Shown here: positions 36,064 through 47,301 of the stretch, piece by piece
Layout: every line of letters begins with the position of its first letter
Position numbering within the stretch: position 1 is the first letter of the stretch
Origin: Paraescarpia echinospica
Lineage: Eukaryota > Annelida > Polychaeta > Sabellida > Siboglinidae
NCBI GenBank assembly: GCA_020002185.1
Contig: CM034541.1
Coordinates: 46,263,793 to 46,327,792 of the forward strand
Length of the DNA stretch: 64,000 nt
Direction of reading: 5' to 3'
The notes under the pieces: generated by a model
Told to the model about the DNA's origin: nothing
The model's database searches: none
Seen by the model: only the letters and a program-made list of their open reading frames with translations
Translations under genes and position numbers: made by a program

Positions 36064-36150
36064 CCTCGACTTGAACAACTTCCACGGGGCGGCCCCAGAC
36101 AGAGCGTTGACGGAGTGTCTGCTGAAGGCGCCCTGGCTACAGAAGATAAG
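36064..36150 (+). CDS. LRR gene exon: one leucine-rich repeat
   Basis: 87 nt (29 codons), acceptor TGTTCACAG, donor GTTTGT, phase 2-2. It reads LDLNNFHGAAPDRALTECLL followed by KAPWLQKIR. The LxLxxN start and a second helical half with LxxxLxxxPxLxxI match ribonuclease-inhibitor/NLR-type repeats, in which one exon usually equals one repeat. The exon at 37011 has the same length and phase. The rest of the protein is unknown. Confidence 0.68.
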
Positions 36151-36365
36151 GTTTGTAGGTTACAGCGAAGTGACAATGTCACTCGCGTGTTCACTGTAGA
36201 CTAACTACAATAATGTTGTCATTGTTACACAGATACGAACAAATGCAAGTATTAAGGAATGTCTGGACGATGATGTAAATCCTGACAAATGCCGTAACAT
36301 TTCGATATTATATATATGTCTGTGTTTACACCCGAGTGTTGTCAGAAGTAAACAAGTGTTTGTTG

Positions 36366-36440
36366 TTGAACAGTCTACACCAGTCTACACCGACGACGTG
36401 TCGACGCTGACGACTGCTCTGGCAGCTGCTTCCGGGCTCA
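36366..36440 (+). pseudogene. LRR-like exon remnant
   Basis: The plus frame reads VYTDDVSTLTTALAAASGLK followed by TLC, which aligns with the DDVDAVAVV...LPKLTWL exon at 37011. A 10-bp direct duplication (CAGTCTACAC twice, 36370-36389) and absence of a GT at the expected end leave it without a consistent phase. Probably a decayed repeat unit, or an exon with a different boundary. Confidence 0.4.
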
Positions 36441-36464
36441 AGACGTTGTGCTCAGTGATATCAC

Positions 36465-36945
36465 ATTGCATACACACACGCACCAACACACACACGCACG
36501 AACACACGCATGAACACACGCACACACATACGCACGAACACATGCACGAACACATGCAAGAACACATGCACGAACACACCCACCAACACACGCACGCAGG
36601 AGCACACACACGAGCACATGCACGAACACATGCACCAACACATGCAGTAACACACGCACGAACACATGCACGCACAAACACACGCACGAATACATGCACA
36701 CACGAGCACATGCATAACTCATGCACGAACACATGCACGAACATATGCGCGAACACATGCACAAATTCATGCATGCACGAACATATACACGTGCAAACTT
36801 ATACACGAACACATGCACGCGCTCACACGTGCTCACACGAATACATGCATCCATGAACACCCACACGCACGAACACATAGACGCACGAACATAGCACGCA
36901 TGAACACCCACGCACGCACGTACACGAACAAGTGTTGGTGTCATG
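36465..36945. repeat. Degenerate CA-rich 12-bp repeat
   Basis: Words such as CACGAACACATG recur for about 480 bp within an intron of the LRR gene. His/Thr/Glu-rich frames are artefacts. Confidence 0.92.
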
Positions 36946-37010
36946 AGACGCTAGTGCCGTGAGAGTGACACTTGTCGCCAACGCTGTACGAGACGATCTG
37001 TTGTCGGCAG

Positions 37011-37097
37011 GTTGTCGTCAAACTACGTGGATGACGTCGACGCTGTCGCTGTTGTCTCAGTCGTTCTCGAGTCACTCCCCAAACTGACCTGGCTTGA
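37011..37097 (+). CDS. LRR gene exon: one leucine-rich repeat
   Basis: 87 nt, acceptor GTCGGCAG, donor GTAAGT, phase 2-2. It reads LSSNYVDDVDAVAVVSVVLE followed by SLPKLTWLE. Equal length and phase to 36064-36150 mark it as the next functional repeat unit. The strong donor is followed by the 67-bp repeat array. Confidence 0.7.
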
Positions 37098-37529
37098 GTA
37101 AGTGACACGTCGACTTACTGATTGTCCCAGGTCAAAGTTCACCTATACCTGGCGACATCGACCACTTTATCAAGTTTCTGCTGTTAAAATTAATGTCGCT
37201 GCTAAAAAACGTGTCACTTTTGATCACGTCGCATTTATCTCCTTCTACACTCCTTTCTGAAATACATGTCAGTGTGGCACGACTACTCGCACAAAGCAAA
37301 GCATTATTATTAGTATTAGTTATATTATCATCTCCAACACATTTTATTATCACCAATATTTGTACTGATGATTGTTTCAGAAATAAATGTTATTCTAAAT
37401 ATTGTTTTAAAGATAAAGATTACTAATTTCTAATCTGTTGAGACAAACATTTTACAAGTGACTTTCCCCTGCGGCAATAAAGACGAGTGGCGACTGGGAG
37501 AAGATGAAAGACGTCAACTGAGGCTGGGT

Positions 37530-40083
37530 GCAAGAGACGGGGTGATGCCCTCACAGTGTAACAATGTTTATGTGTGTTTCTCTTGTTACAGTCTAATCAA
37601 GAGACGGGGTGACGCTCTCACAGTGTAACAATGTTGATGTGTGTTTCTCTTGTTACAGTCTAATCAAGAGACGGGGTGATGCCCTCACAGTGTAACAATG
37701 TTGATGTGTGTTTCTCTTGTTACAGTCTAATCAAGAGACGGGGTGACGCCCTCACAGTGTAACAATGTTGATGTGTGTTTCTCTTGTTACAGTCTAATCA
37801 AGAGACGGGGTGATGCCCTCACAGTGTAACAATGTTTATGTGTGTTTTTCTTGTTACAGTCTAATCAAGAGACGGGGTGACGCTCTCACAGTGTAACAAT
37901 GTTTATGTGTGTTTCTCTTGTTACAGTCTAATCAAGAGACGGGGTGACGCCCTCACAGTGTAACAATGTTGATGTGTGTTTCTCTTGTTACAGTCTAATC
38001 AAGAGACGGGGTGACGCCCTCACAGTGTAACAATGTTGATGTGTGTTTCTCTTGTTACAGTCTAATCAAGAGACGGGGTGACGCTCTCACAGTGTAACAA
38101 TGTTTATGTGTGTTTCTCTTGTTACATTCTAATCAAGAGATGGGGTGACGCCCTCACAGTGTAAAAATGTTTATGTGTGTTTCTCCTGTTACAGTCTAAT
38201 CAAGAGACGAGGTGACGCTCTCACAGTGTAACAATGTTGATGTGTGTTTCTCATGTTACAGTCTAAACAAGAGACGGGGTGACGCTCTCACAGTGTAACA
38301 ATGTTTATGTGTGTTTCTCTTGTTACAGTCTAATCAAGAGACGGGGTGACGCTCTCACCGTGTAACAATGTTTATGTGTGTTTCTCTTGTTACATTCTAA
38401 TCAAGAGACGGGGTGACGCCCTCCCAGTGTAACAATGTTGATGTGTGTTTCTCTTGTTACAGTCTAATCAAGAGACGGGGTGACGCTCTCACAGTGTAAC
38501 AATGTTTATGTGTGTTTCTCTTGTTACAGTTTAATCAAGAGACGGGGTGACGCTCTCACAGTGTAACAGTGATGATGTGTGTTTCTCTTGTTACAGTCTA
38601 ATCAAGAGACGGGGTGACGCTCTCACAGTGTAACAATGTTTATGTGTGTTTCTCTTGTTTCAGTCTAATCAAGAGACGGGGTGACGCTCTCACAGTGTAA
38701 CAATGTTGATGTGTGTTTCTCTTGTTACAGTCTAAACAAGAGACGGGGTGATGCTCTCACAGTGTAACAATGTTGATGTGTGTTTCTATTGTTACAGTAT
38801 AATCAAGAGACGGGGTGACGCTCTCACAGTGTAACAATGTTGATGTGTGTTTCTCTTGTTACAGTCTAAACAAGAGACGGGGTGACGCTCTCTCAGTGTA
38901 ACAATGTTTATGTGTGTTTCTCTTGTTACAGTCTATTCAAGAGACGGGTGACGCCCTCACAGTGTAACAATGTTGATGTGTGTTTCTCTTGTTACAGTCT
39001 AAACAAGAGACGGGGTGGTGCTTTCACAGTGTAACAATGTTTATGTGTGTTTCTCTTGTTACAGTCTAATCAAGAGACGGGGTGACGCTCTCACAGTGTA
39101 AAAATGTTGATTTGTGTTTCTCTTGTTACAGTCTAAACAAGAGATGGGGTGATGCTCTCACAGTGTAACAATGTTTATGTGTGTTTCTCTTGTCACAGTC
39201 TAATCAAGAGACGGGGTGACGCTCTCACAGTGTAACAATGTTTATGTGTGTTTCTCTTGTTACAGTCTAATCAAGAGACGGGGTGACGCTCTCACAGTGT
39301 AACAATGTTTGTGTGTGTTTCTCTTGTTACAGTTTAATCAAGAGACGGGGTGACGCTCTCACAGTGTAACAATGTTGATGTGTGTTTCTCTTGTTACAGT
39401 CTAAACAAGAGACGGGGTGATGCTCTCACAGTGTAACAATGTTGATGTGTGTTTCTCTTGTTGCAGTCTAATCAAGAGACGGGGTGACGCTCTCACAGTG
39501 TAACAATGTTGATGTGTGTTTCTCTTGTTACAGTCTAAACAAGAGACGGGGTGACGCTCTCACAGTGTAACAATGTTTATGTGTGTTTCTCTTGTTACAG
39601 TCTAATCAAGAGACGGGGTGACGCTCTCACAGTGTAACAATGTTTATGTGTGTTTCTCTTGCTACAGTATAATCAAGAGACGGGGTGACGCTCTCGCTGT
39701 GTAACAATGTTTATGTGTGTTTCTCTTGTTACAGTCTAATCAAGAGACGGGGTGACGCTCTCACAGTGTAACAATGTTGATGTGTGTTTCTCTTGTTACA
39801 GTCTAATCAAGAGACGGGGTGACGCTCTCACAGTGTAACAATGTTTATGTGTGTGTCTCTTGTTACAGTCTAATCAAGAGACGGGGTGACGCTCTCACAG
39901 TGTAACAATGTTTATGTGTGTTTGTCTTGTTACAGTCTAATCAAGAGACGGGGTGACTCCCTCACAGTGTAACAATGTTAATGAGTGTTTCTCTTGTTAC
40001 AGTCTAATCAAGAGACGGGGTGACACCCTCACAGTGTAACAATGTTTATGTGTGTTTCTCTTGTTACAGTCTAATCAGTGACG
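37530..40083 (+). repeat. 67-bp minisatellite, about 38 units, each with a 3' splice-site motif
   Basis: The unit contains TTTCTCTTGTTACAG then TCTAATCAAGAGACGGGGTG. Spacing is very regular at 67 bp, with only point differences (T/G after GTTT, A/T in TCTAATC/TCTAAAC). The pyrimidine tract plus CAG matches an animal 3' splice site, and the sequence after it can be read in phase 2 (LIKRRGDALTV, stop). It sits in the intron between exons 37011-37097 and 40566-40777. Confidence 0.96.
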
Positions 40084-40565
40084 TGATATTAAACCCGAGG
40101 ACGACTTGTTAATATTGTTTCAATGTTTATGTATATTACTGCTGTATGTTACAGTCTATCAGTAATGATATATTAACACCAGGGTTACGTATCTCGAGTG
40201 ACTGACTCTGTCGTTGTCGTGTTAAAGGACGAGTCCTTCGTGTCGTTGTAGGATCACTCAACTCCAACGTCGACTTAACTTGTACACTTTATCTCACACA
40301 ACAGTCACAATAGTTGTAACGTACGTGACGTCACGCCAACAGTTGGCGTCTGTCACGTACAACAGACGACCCACTGCTGCAGTGTCTACCAGGCGGCGTC
40401 ACTCGGCCCCTGACCACTCCCAAACTGACCACGCAAATATGACCCTAACTTGATTTGTAACATGATGACGTCGTGTAAGCCGTGGGTGCCCGCTAGAGTG
40501 CGCCACTCGTAGGTTGACGTGTGACGGCGAGAGACGACAGTTGACGTAGACGTGTCTTGTTGTAG

Positions 40566-40777
40566 ACTCGACCTGCAGCACTCACCGGGAGAGTCCCGGG
40601 TCGACACACTGGCCTGGTGGCAGGGGTATCTGGCCCGGATCCATGATGTGGCCCGGCGTGTAAAGGCGCGCGAGGGGGACTGGGCCAGGGACCTGACGGA
40701 ACTACAACGCCTTGAACAACACGCTGAAGACAACATACGTCGTCTGTTGCCGTATACTCGTCCGACACCGGCCACAG
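40566..40777 (+). CDS. LRR gene exon: C-terminal helical segment
   Basis: 212 nt, acceptor TTGTTGTAG, donor GTAAAC, phase 2 in and phase 1 out. It encodes LDLQHSPGESRVDTLAWWQG followed by YLARIHDVARRVKAREGDW and LTELQRLEQHAEDNIRRLL, ending TRPTPATG. It starts like an LRR (LDL) and then becomes a charged, Trp-rich helix. It fits the incoming phase of the LRR exons. The helical part has no family that I recognise. Confidence 0.62.
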
Positions 40778-40939
40778 GTAAACAACTACAATCAACGTAT
40801 GTGATTTTCCTCACAACCGGTCACAAGTCACCCGCTCACGTCACGCACTTTCTGGCGTGACGTCATCGGTCAGCGGGTAACTACCTTTCAGGGGTTAACT
40901 AACACAACATTCAAATTTAAAACATTTCATCTCAGACCG

Positions 40940-41150
40940 AACTTATACACAACAAAATTATAATGATTTATACACAACAATAATATCGTGATTTAAACAC
41001 AACAATAATTATAATGATTTAAACACAACAATAATTATAATGATTTATACACAACACTAATTATAATGATTTATACACAATAATAATTAATGATTTATAC
41101 ACAACAATAATTATAATGATTTATACACAATGATAATTATAATGATTTAC
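40940..41150. repeat. 26-bp AT-rich tandem repeat, about 8 units
   Basis: Unit ATGATTTATACACAACAATA followed by ATTATA, with small deletions. Confidence 0.93.
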
Positions 41151-41755
41151 AAATATATGTTCATGTTTTAATATTCCGTCAGGTTTGAAGTTATTGAGTA
41201 ACCCCACATTTTAATTAATCATCTCCCCGATTAAATTAATGTGTCGCAGCCAGATGTCACTTCGGCAGGTGTCAATATTAATTAAGTGTCAGACGCTACT
41301 ATAAATAGATCGAGGGGTCGTCTCAAAACATCGAGTACAGATTCTCAATATACTTCAGTGGCTTGGCGGATCAATTTCACTGTTAGATAATTAAGGTTTG
41401 TTGTGTTACGTAAACAATTAACCAATTGTTATGTACCCAAGTGAATTGATTAATTAGTTAATTCACGCATTACAGTAAGGTGATGTTTATTAATGTAATT
41501 TATGTGTATACCGATAGTTTGAACGACCATTGTTTTGTTTACGTTATGACACTGTCTCTGTCTTGCATTTGTGCAATTATTTACAAACGATGCATATCGG
41601 TAGAGTTGTCTTTGATGGACAGTTTTAAATGCCGCGTATTTTCTTTCTTTGGCGTATTTTGCTATGTTCACATTTATGCCCGAGTTTGTGCATTCAAGTA
41701 CCAATGGCGCGGTGTAAAGTCTTGTCTTCAGAATACGTTGTGTGTCTGTTTTCAG

Positions 41756-41814
41756 AGACATCACCTTCAGGCGGTGGACGACTCGTCACCGCCAGCCCGG
41801 AACTGTTACAGTGA
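41756..41814 (+). CDS. LRR gene, probable last coding exon
   Basis: Acceptor TGTTTTCAG. In the phase set by the exon at 40566-40777 it reads ETSPSGGGRLVTASPELLQ and stops at TGA 41812-41814. In another phase the same DNA stays open to 41953 (RHHLQAVDDSSPPARNCYSE and on), which would need a phase-0 donor upstream. I favour the short reading because its phase matches. Confidence 0.42.
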
Positions 41815-42152
41815 ATTGGCTATGGTTGCGGCCATACATGACCTCGGTGTTCCCTGCACTGTTCGGACCGTGGTCAGCCACATTGTGGGCGTCAACTCTG
41901 AAGAAAGCCCAATCACAACACTGGACCCGTATATTCTAAGCAAAATTCGTTAATCCGGACACATACATTGAGTAACACATTTTTATTTCTCATTAACGAG
42001 GTTCCACTCTGTGTCACGATCCAGTGAATAGTGTACTGTGTCACATGTTTTAATTTGTACATTTGATATTATTGTTGTATATTAGCGATTGGCATTGATG
42101 CTTATGTGTAATTAAGTGGCATTTCCTGATAAGGTTATTGTGGCCATTCGTG

Positions 42153-42298
42153 TGTGACATGTTCTTTATGACGTAGTGTGACATGTACTTTAGGACGTAG
42201 TGTGACATGTACTTTAGGACGTAGTGTGACATGTACTTTAGGACGTAGTATGACATGCTTTAGGACGTAGTGTGACATGTACTTTAGGACGTAGTATA
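42153..42298. repeat. 24-bp tandem repeat, about 6 units
   Basis: Unit GTAGTGTGACATGTACTTTA followed by GGAC. One unit carries a 3-bp deletion. Confidence 0.95.
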
Positions 42299-42299
42299 C

Positions 42300-45200
42300 G
42301 TAGGACCAATATATGTCAGCGCTGGTTGTACGCATGAAATTGTGTGTACAATATGGTAATATACCAGTGTGTATGCTGTACTCTAACGACGCAATCAACT
42401 ATTCGCTCATCAATGTTCAATAGAACCACAATCGAACGAAACTGGGATCGAATCCTGTGCTGCTGTGTTGATCATTGGGCAAACTCGTTCATTCTGCGTT
42501 GTTCATGTTCGTTCAGCTTTATGAATGAGTACCTGGCTATATACAGTGGTTGACATTTGAGTAGGAATACTAATCGCGAACAAATTGCAATGTGGCTGAA
42601 TGCTTCCCAGAGAAGTCGAGATGGTGTTCGATTGGACAGGTCTGTCAGGAGTAAAGTGTAAAGTGTTTTGACCAGTGTTAGGGACGGGGCATTGTTCTAT
42701 ATATAACTTATTTTTTATAAAGTGGACGCTATTCAGGGACGGCCGTTTCAAAGAAGTGACCACTTTGAGGGATTCAACTGCATAATTATATGTGACCGTC
42801 CAGATATCCATCATGCTGTAAATAAATTTCTGAATTTAAAATGTTTCGTCTCATCAGTCTTTGTTTTGATTGTTTTGATTAAAGATTCCTATGAAATTAA
42901 TTTAGACCATTGACAAATATGTTAACTTCTATTATAGTTGGTAATAAAATATATAATGCGAGAATACTTTAAATAGTAGACTTTTTATTAGACTACAATC
43001 TACATGCGTTTAATGAAAAAAATTGCGCTTCGTTGCTGAAACTGTCGGTTCAATTGACTTTATTAATGGCTATATATCGATACCGATGATATGTCAGATT
43101 ACGATGAATCAGGTTACGGGGGATTTATGTACTAAATAAGCAAACTATTCTTTATGCTTGTTCATCGCATGATAATGGCTATTGGTGTGTCATAGTTTTG
43201 TTAATTATATTAGGGGTAGATAAATTATAGTAAGGTGATATTACTGCTTGGACAAAGCTGGTCGCCGTGCGCTTACAATGATCCATTTTGCCTTCCTGGT
43301 AATGCTTCTCTCACGAATTATTGATTTAACAAAATGAAGTCATGAAATATATCAGTCTTTATAGGTGTGATTCTTTATAGATGTGATTGTATGAATCTAT
43401 GAGACGTTATGGTGCCAAAGAAAGGCATATCGATATCGATACGTACTTCTAAATTTGGCAATGCGATGTGTGATTACGCGTTACGCAATGGGAAGCGTGC
43501 TGTGATGTACGACGAGACGCTGTATATGAGACACAATGCGAGGTGCTATATATGCGCGATGACCCTTCTTGGCTGTAGGATCACCCATACCGTCGCGCTT
43601 TGCATCGTTCATCGTCCATCGCATCACAACACCGCGTTGCGGAATTCAGAACGATACAGGATGGCTATTCTCGGCCATCACAGGAAGGGGGTATTGTTCG
43701 TATGTCGGGTTTCCGGTGCCAGCCTCGGTGCGATTACGTCGTTCTCGTACGTCGATTTCCGGTCGCAGAGGCGTCGTGACGACAATCCGTTGAGTGTAAG
43801 ACCATAAATCATAGAGATTTGGAGCAACGTTCTTTAATCTACTGTAGGCAGATCGAGATCGGAGATATTGTACTAATTAATCCGTTATAACAATAACGCT
43901 TTTTAGCACCCTTCGCTTAAATTAAACGCGAGGTTCAGTTATGGACAACACCGTCGACTTCATTGTACAGCGATATATTGTGTACGGCTACTTTTTGTTA
44001 CATAAGCATCCACGATCAGAAACTTGTATCAATACATTTTCCTTTAGATTTCAATGCAGTATTATATGTACACACATGTTCTAATAAGGTGAACAAAGAC
44101 GTATATATCGTCTACATCGACTATTTTACGTGACATTACACATATATAAGAGAACCATCAACGCCAGTATACAAAAGGTCAGTTCGGCGATAATATTCGG
44201 AAAAATGATGACTAATTGAATATGAGACGTCATAAAACCATGACATTCTAACCATTATTTACACAGGCTAATCAGTTAATAAAACATTGTCGAGAGCTGG
44301 AAATTACTAGTAAAAGTTCTAGGTTGTGAGCGACAACTAGTGGCGCCATCTAACGGAGGCTGGTTACTCGCAGCTGGGCCGCGTCTAGAGTTCGCGCCCA
44401 CCGCGACATCGCTTCTAGTCCCGAAAATCGATTTTTTTACGATGTGCTGACGTCGCGACGTGCGCTACCCCAGTGCGTCTCCAAAATTAGACTCTCTAGT
44501 TGGTTTTACATTTGATGGTAATTCTTTTTAATGGTATCTTTGGTAGTTTGAGCACTTCAGTTCACACTCGGGCATGGCAAGTTGAGATTTTACCGAAACC
44601 AAGATGTTCCTAATGACAGGAATGGCGACATTTGTAACAATTCAACTTCCGGCGGCGAACCGCGGCGGATCGCGACGTCGCAGGGCGAACTCTGAATAGT
44701 AGCCATCTCACTGACGCTGGTTACTCGCACCTAACTCCGTGATCCGCACGCACAAACGCCGACACGATATGGCGACACCTGCTTATAATGGCGACGTTCA
44801 AGTTGACATCAGCGACTGTGCGGTTCACATATTCCGTTTCAGCTGTACATGCTAACACAGCAAGAGTTTGGAAGATACTATCGAATTGTTATGCTGTTGA
44901 GAAATTAAGTGAGTTTCATTTAATTCAGTTTTAGTAAAAAATTTCTTCTAATCGGTAAACAGACCGATTGACCGATACCTCACATTATCGCCCATTCACC
45001 TATTTAATCGTGACCACCGTCATTTCTGGGTAAACTTGTATTTAAATGGCCCAGAGTACGTTCATCCTTCTGAAACTATAAGCCGCCTATCCTTCAACAC
45101 AGGGGAGTACCTACATGGCGGATGCTGCTAATAATTTAGGCCAGAGTAAAAAACATTCCTATTTCTGTATCTGAAGACCCAACATCTACAAGCAGAGAAC

Positions 45201-45464
45201 ATAGTCAGAACTGAAACAAAGACTACAAATATCCGGACTGGCTTTGGGAGCTGCGCACGGAGCAGGGCAGTATCCGTTTGGGGGACCTGAAGCCTAACAC
45301 ATACATATTGACAGCAAGACACATATTAGTTGTGTGAAATGTGCTAACTTATTATTACGGCAGCAAATAACATATCACCCAACACAGATACCCCCACACA
45401 TATTACTGTTAAAAGCTGTTTTCGCAATTCAGATTTCCCCAACTCATTTTATTACCTTTCTGCT
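42300..45464. other. 3.2 kb without a recognisable gene
   Basis: I see no exon with convincing domain content and no obvious repeat. An open frame of 132 codons at 43409-43807 (plus) has no recognisable motif. A minus frame at 45322-45128 ends with a hydrophobic stretch and an Arg-rich tail, but no splice context supports it as the missing gene B anchor. Confidence 0.3.
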
Positions 45465-46150
45465 AAAGAACAAACCTAGCATATGTACACTGTGATGTTC
45501 CAGTTCGTTTTTGCACATTTATTATGTAGTAGAACAAAACCTGGCCTGTGTGCACTGTAATGTTCCAGTTCATTTGTGCACATTTCTAGTGTAGCAGAAC
45601 GATACATAGACTGTGTACACTGTAATGTTCCAGTTCATTTGTGCACATTTATTGTGTAGCAGAGCGATACATAGCCTGTGTACACAGTGATGTTCCAGTT
45701 CATTTGTGCACATTTATTGTGTAGCAGAACAATACCTAGCCTATGTACACTGTGATGTTCCAGTTCGTTTGTGCACATTGATTATGTAGTAGAACAAAAT
45801 CTGGCCTGTGTGCACTGTGATGTTCCAGTTCATTTGTGCACATTTATTGTGTAGCATGCAGAACGATACCTAACTTATGTACACTGTGATATTCCAGTTC
45901 GTTTGTGCACATTTATTATGTAGTAGAACAAAACATGGCCTGTGTGCACTGTGATGTTCCAGTTCGTTTGTGCACATTTATTATGTAGTAGAACAAAACA
46001 TGGCCTATGTACACTGTGATGTTCCAGTTCGTTTGTGCTCATTTAGTATGTAGCAGAACAAAACCTATCCTGTGTACACTGTGATGTTCCAGTTCGTTTG
46101 TGCACATTTATTGTGTAGCAGAACAAAACCTATCCTGTGTACACTGTGAC
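45465..46150. repeat. 65-bp minisatellite, about 10 units
   Basis: Unit marked by TGATGTTCCAGTTCGTTTGT then GCACATTTATT and GTAGCAGAAC. Unit starts at 45493, 45558, 45623 and 45688 show the 65-bp period. The last unit ends at the tail of the adjacent LINE. Confidence 0.95.
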
Positions 46151-46755
46151 GATAATAATAATAATATCGGAATGTATATAGCGCCCAAATCCACTTAAGA
46201 TAAAATGCTCTCAGGCGCTTTACATAAAACTGCATCAATTAACTAAAACTATAAAATATGTGTTATTTATTTAAAAAAATAGCGTACAAGAACTGCTTTA
46301 AGCATAAAATTACACTTACAATACAAACATAAATAAAACATTACGAATAAATCATTAGCATATATATCAATGCCATTAAAACGAGAGCGTCACTCAATCA
46401 CGTCAGTCGTACGCCAGTTTAAAGCTATGTGTTTTAGGCGTCTCTTGAGAGAGCTAAGAGTGTTCAGTTGTTTAATGTTCTCAGGCAAGTCGTTCTACAG
46501 TATGGCCGCGTGTCGGCTGAAACAACGTTCACCATAAGTTCAACTCCGTAGCACAGGTACGACGAGAAGGGACGTCTCCGTTGATTTTAAGGTACGCGTT
46601 AGTAGATGTTTCTCCACAATGTCGCTCATGTATGCCGGTGCCAATCCGTTGAGCGCTTTATACGTACAGGTGTTGACCTTAAAGCGGAGCCGGTATTTCA
46701 CTGGCAGCCAATATAGTTCACGTAGCGTTAAGAACGGTATTAGCCGCTACATGAA
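46150..46755 (-). mobile_element. L2/CR1-like LINE 3' end
   Basis: The minus strand reads RELYWLPVKYRLRFKVNTCT, KALNGLAPAYMSDIVE, YGERCFSRHAAIL and NDLPENIKQLNTLSS, the C-terminus of an L2/CR1-type reverse transcriptase. The 3' UTR ends with GGGCGCTATATACATTCCG and an (ATT)n tail at about 46153-46166. A few stops are present. Confidence 0.82.
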
Positions 46756-46764
46756 ACCTGACCA

Positions 46765-46855
46765 AAGTTCGACATGACAGCACAGTAGTCGAACTCGGGT
46801 TCTCTCGTTCAAGAGTACGAAGTTCTAGTCACTGCACCACAGCGCTCCAAATAAC
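46765..46855 (-). mobile_element. Possible tRNA-derived SINE head
   Basis: The minus strand starts GGAGCGCTGTGGTGCAGTGA (A-box-like TGGTGCAGTG), has a 5-bp stem around CTCTTGA like an anticodon arm (TTCGT...ACGAG), and then GAGTTCGACTAC (B-box-like GTTCGA). Spacing between the boxes is tRNA-like. It abuts the L2-like 3' fragment, so the two may form one L2-tailed SINE or be two insertions. Confidence 0.4.
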
Positions 46856-46859
46856 TATA

Positions 46860-47301
46860 TATATATGACACACGTCCTCACGCCCTTACACCGGCTTCCA
46901 TATTCACGCCGCATAGGATAACGATACTGTCCCACACATTCCGTGCCAACCACCGCCTGATAGAACGTAAGTTCCTGCTCCACACATTCCGTACCAAACA
47001 CCGCCTCATAGAGTGCAAGATCCGTACCTCCCAAGCTAGAAAATGTATAAGATACTACCAGCTCTAATCAGAAACATGCCACCTAGAATTACGGAACAGG
47101 TCAATACGCATAGCCTTCACGGTTTCTCTTTATATCTGAAGAAATATATTTTGGATCAATACCAAGATAATTGCACGATTGTTTATTGCTATATATGTAG
47201 GCAACACAATATTATATAATAAAAAGCCTACATGCTTGTATCTGCATAAATTGATTCGAAACCACTCATATTGCCTAATGGTATCACCTTTTTACTAATA
47301 G
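46860..47301. other. Spacer before the assembly gap
   Basis: No gene recognised. A short CCGTGCCAACCACCGCCTGATAG-like word is repeated once with changes (46940, 46989). Confidence 0.35.

Noticed and set aside
36356..36944. His/Thr/Glu-rich and Cys/Val-rich long frames
   Set aside because: Translation of the CA-rich degenerate repeat.
37530..40083. CRISPR-like regularly spaced array
   Set aside because: The whole 67-bp unit is repeated, with no unique spacers, in a eukaryotic intron. It is a minisatellite. The same applies to the 65-, 73- and 78-bp arrays.
43409..43807. 132-codon open frame on the plus strand
   Set aside because: No recognisable motif, no splice or homology support; within chance expectation for this much DNA.
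45128..45322. Possible gene B membrane anchor (hydrophobic stretch and Arg-rich tail on the minus strand)
   Set aside because: No matching phase-1 acceptor, no resemblance to gene A's last exon, and it lies beyond the gap.
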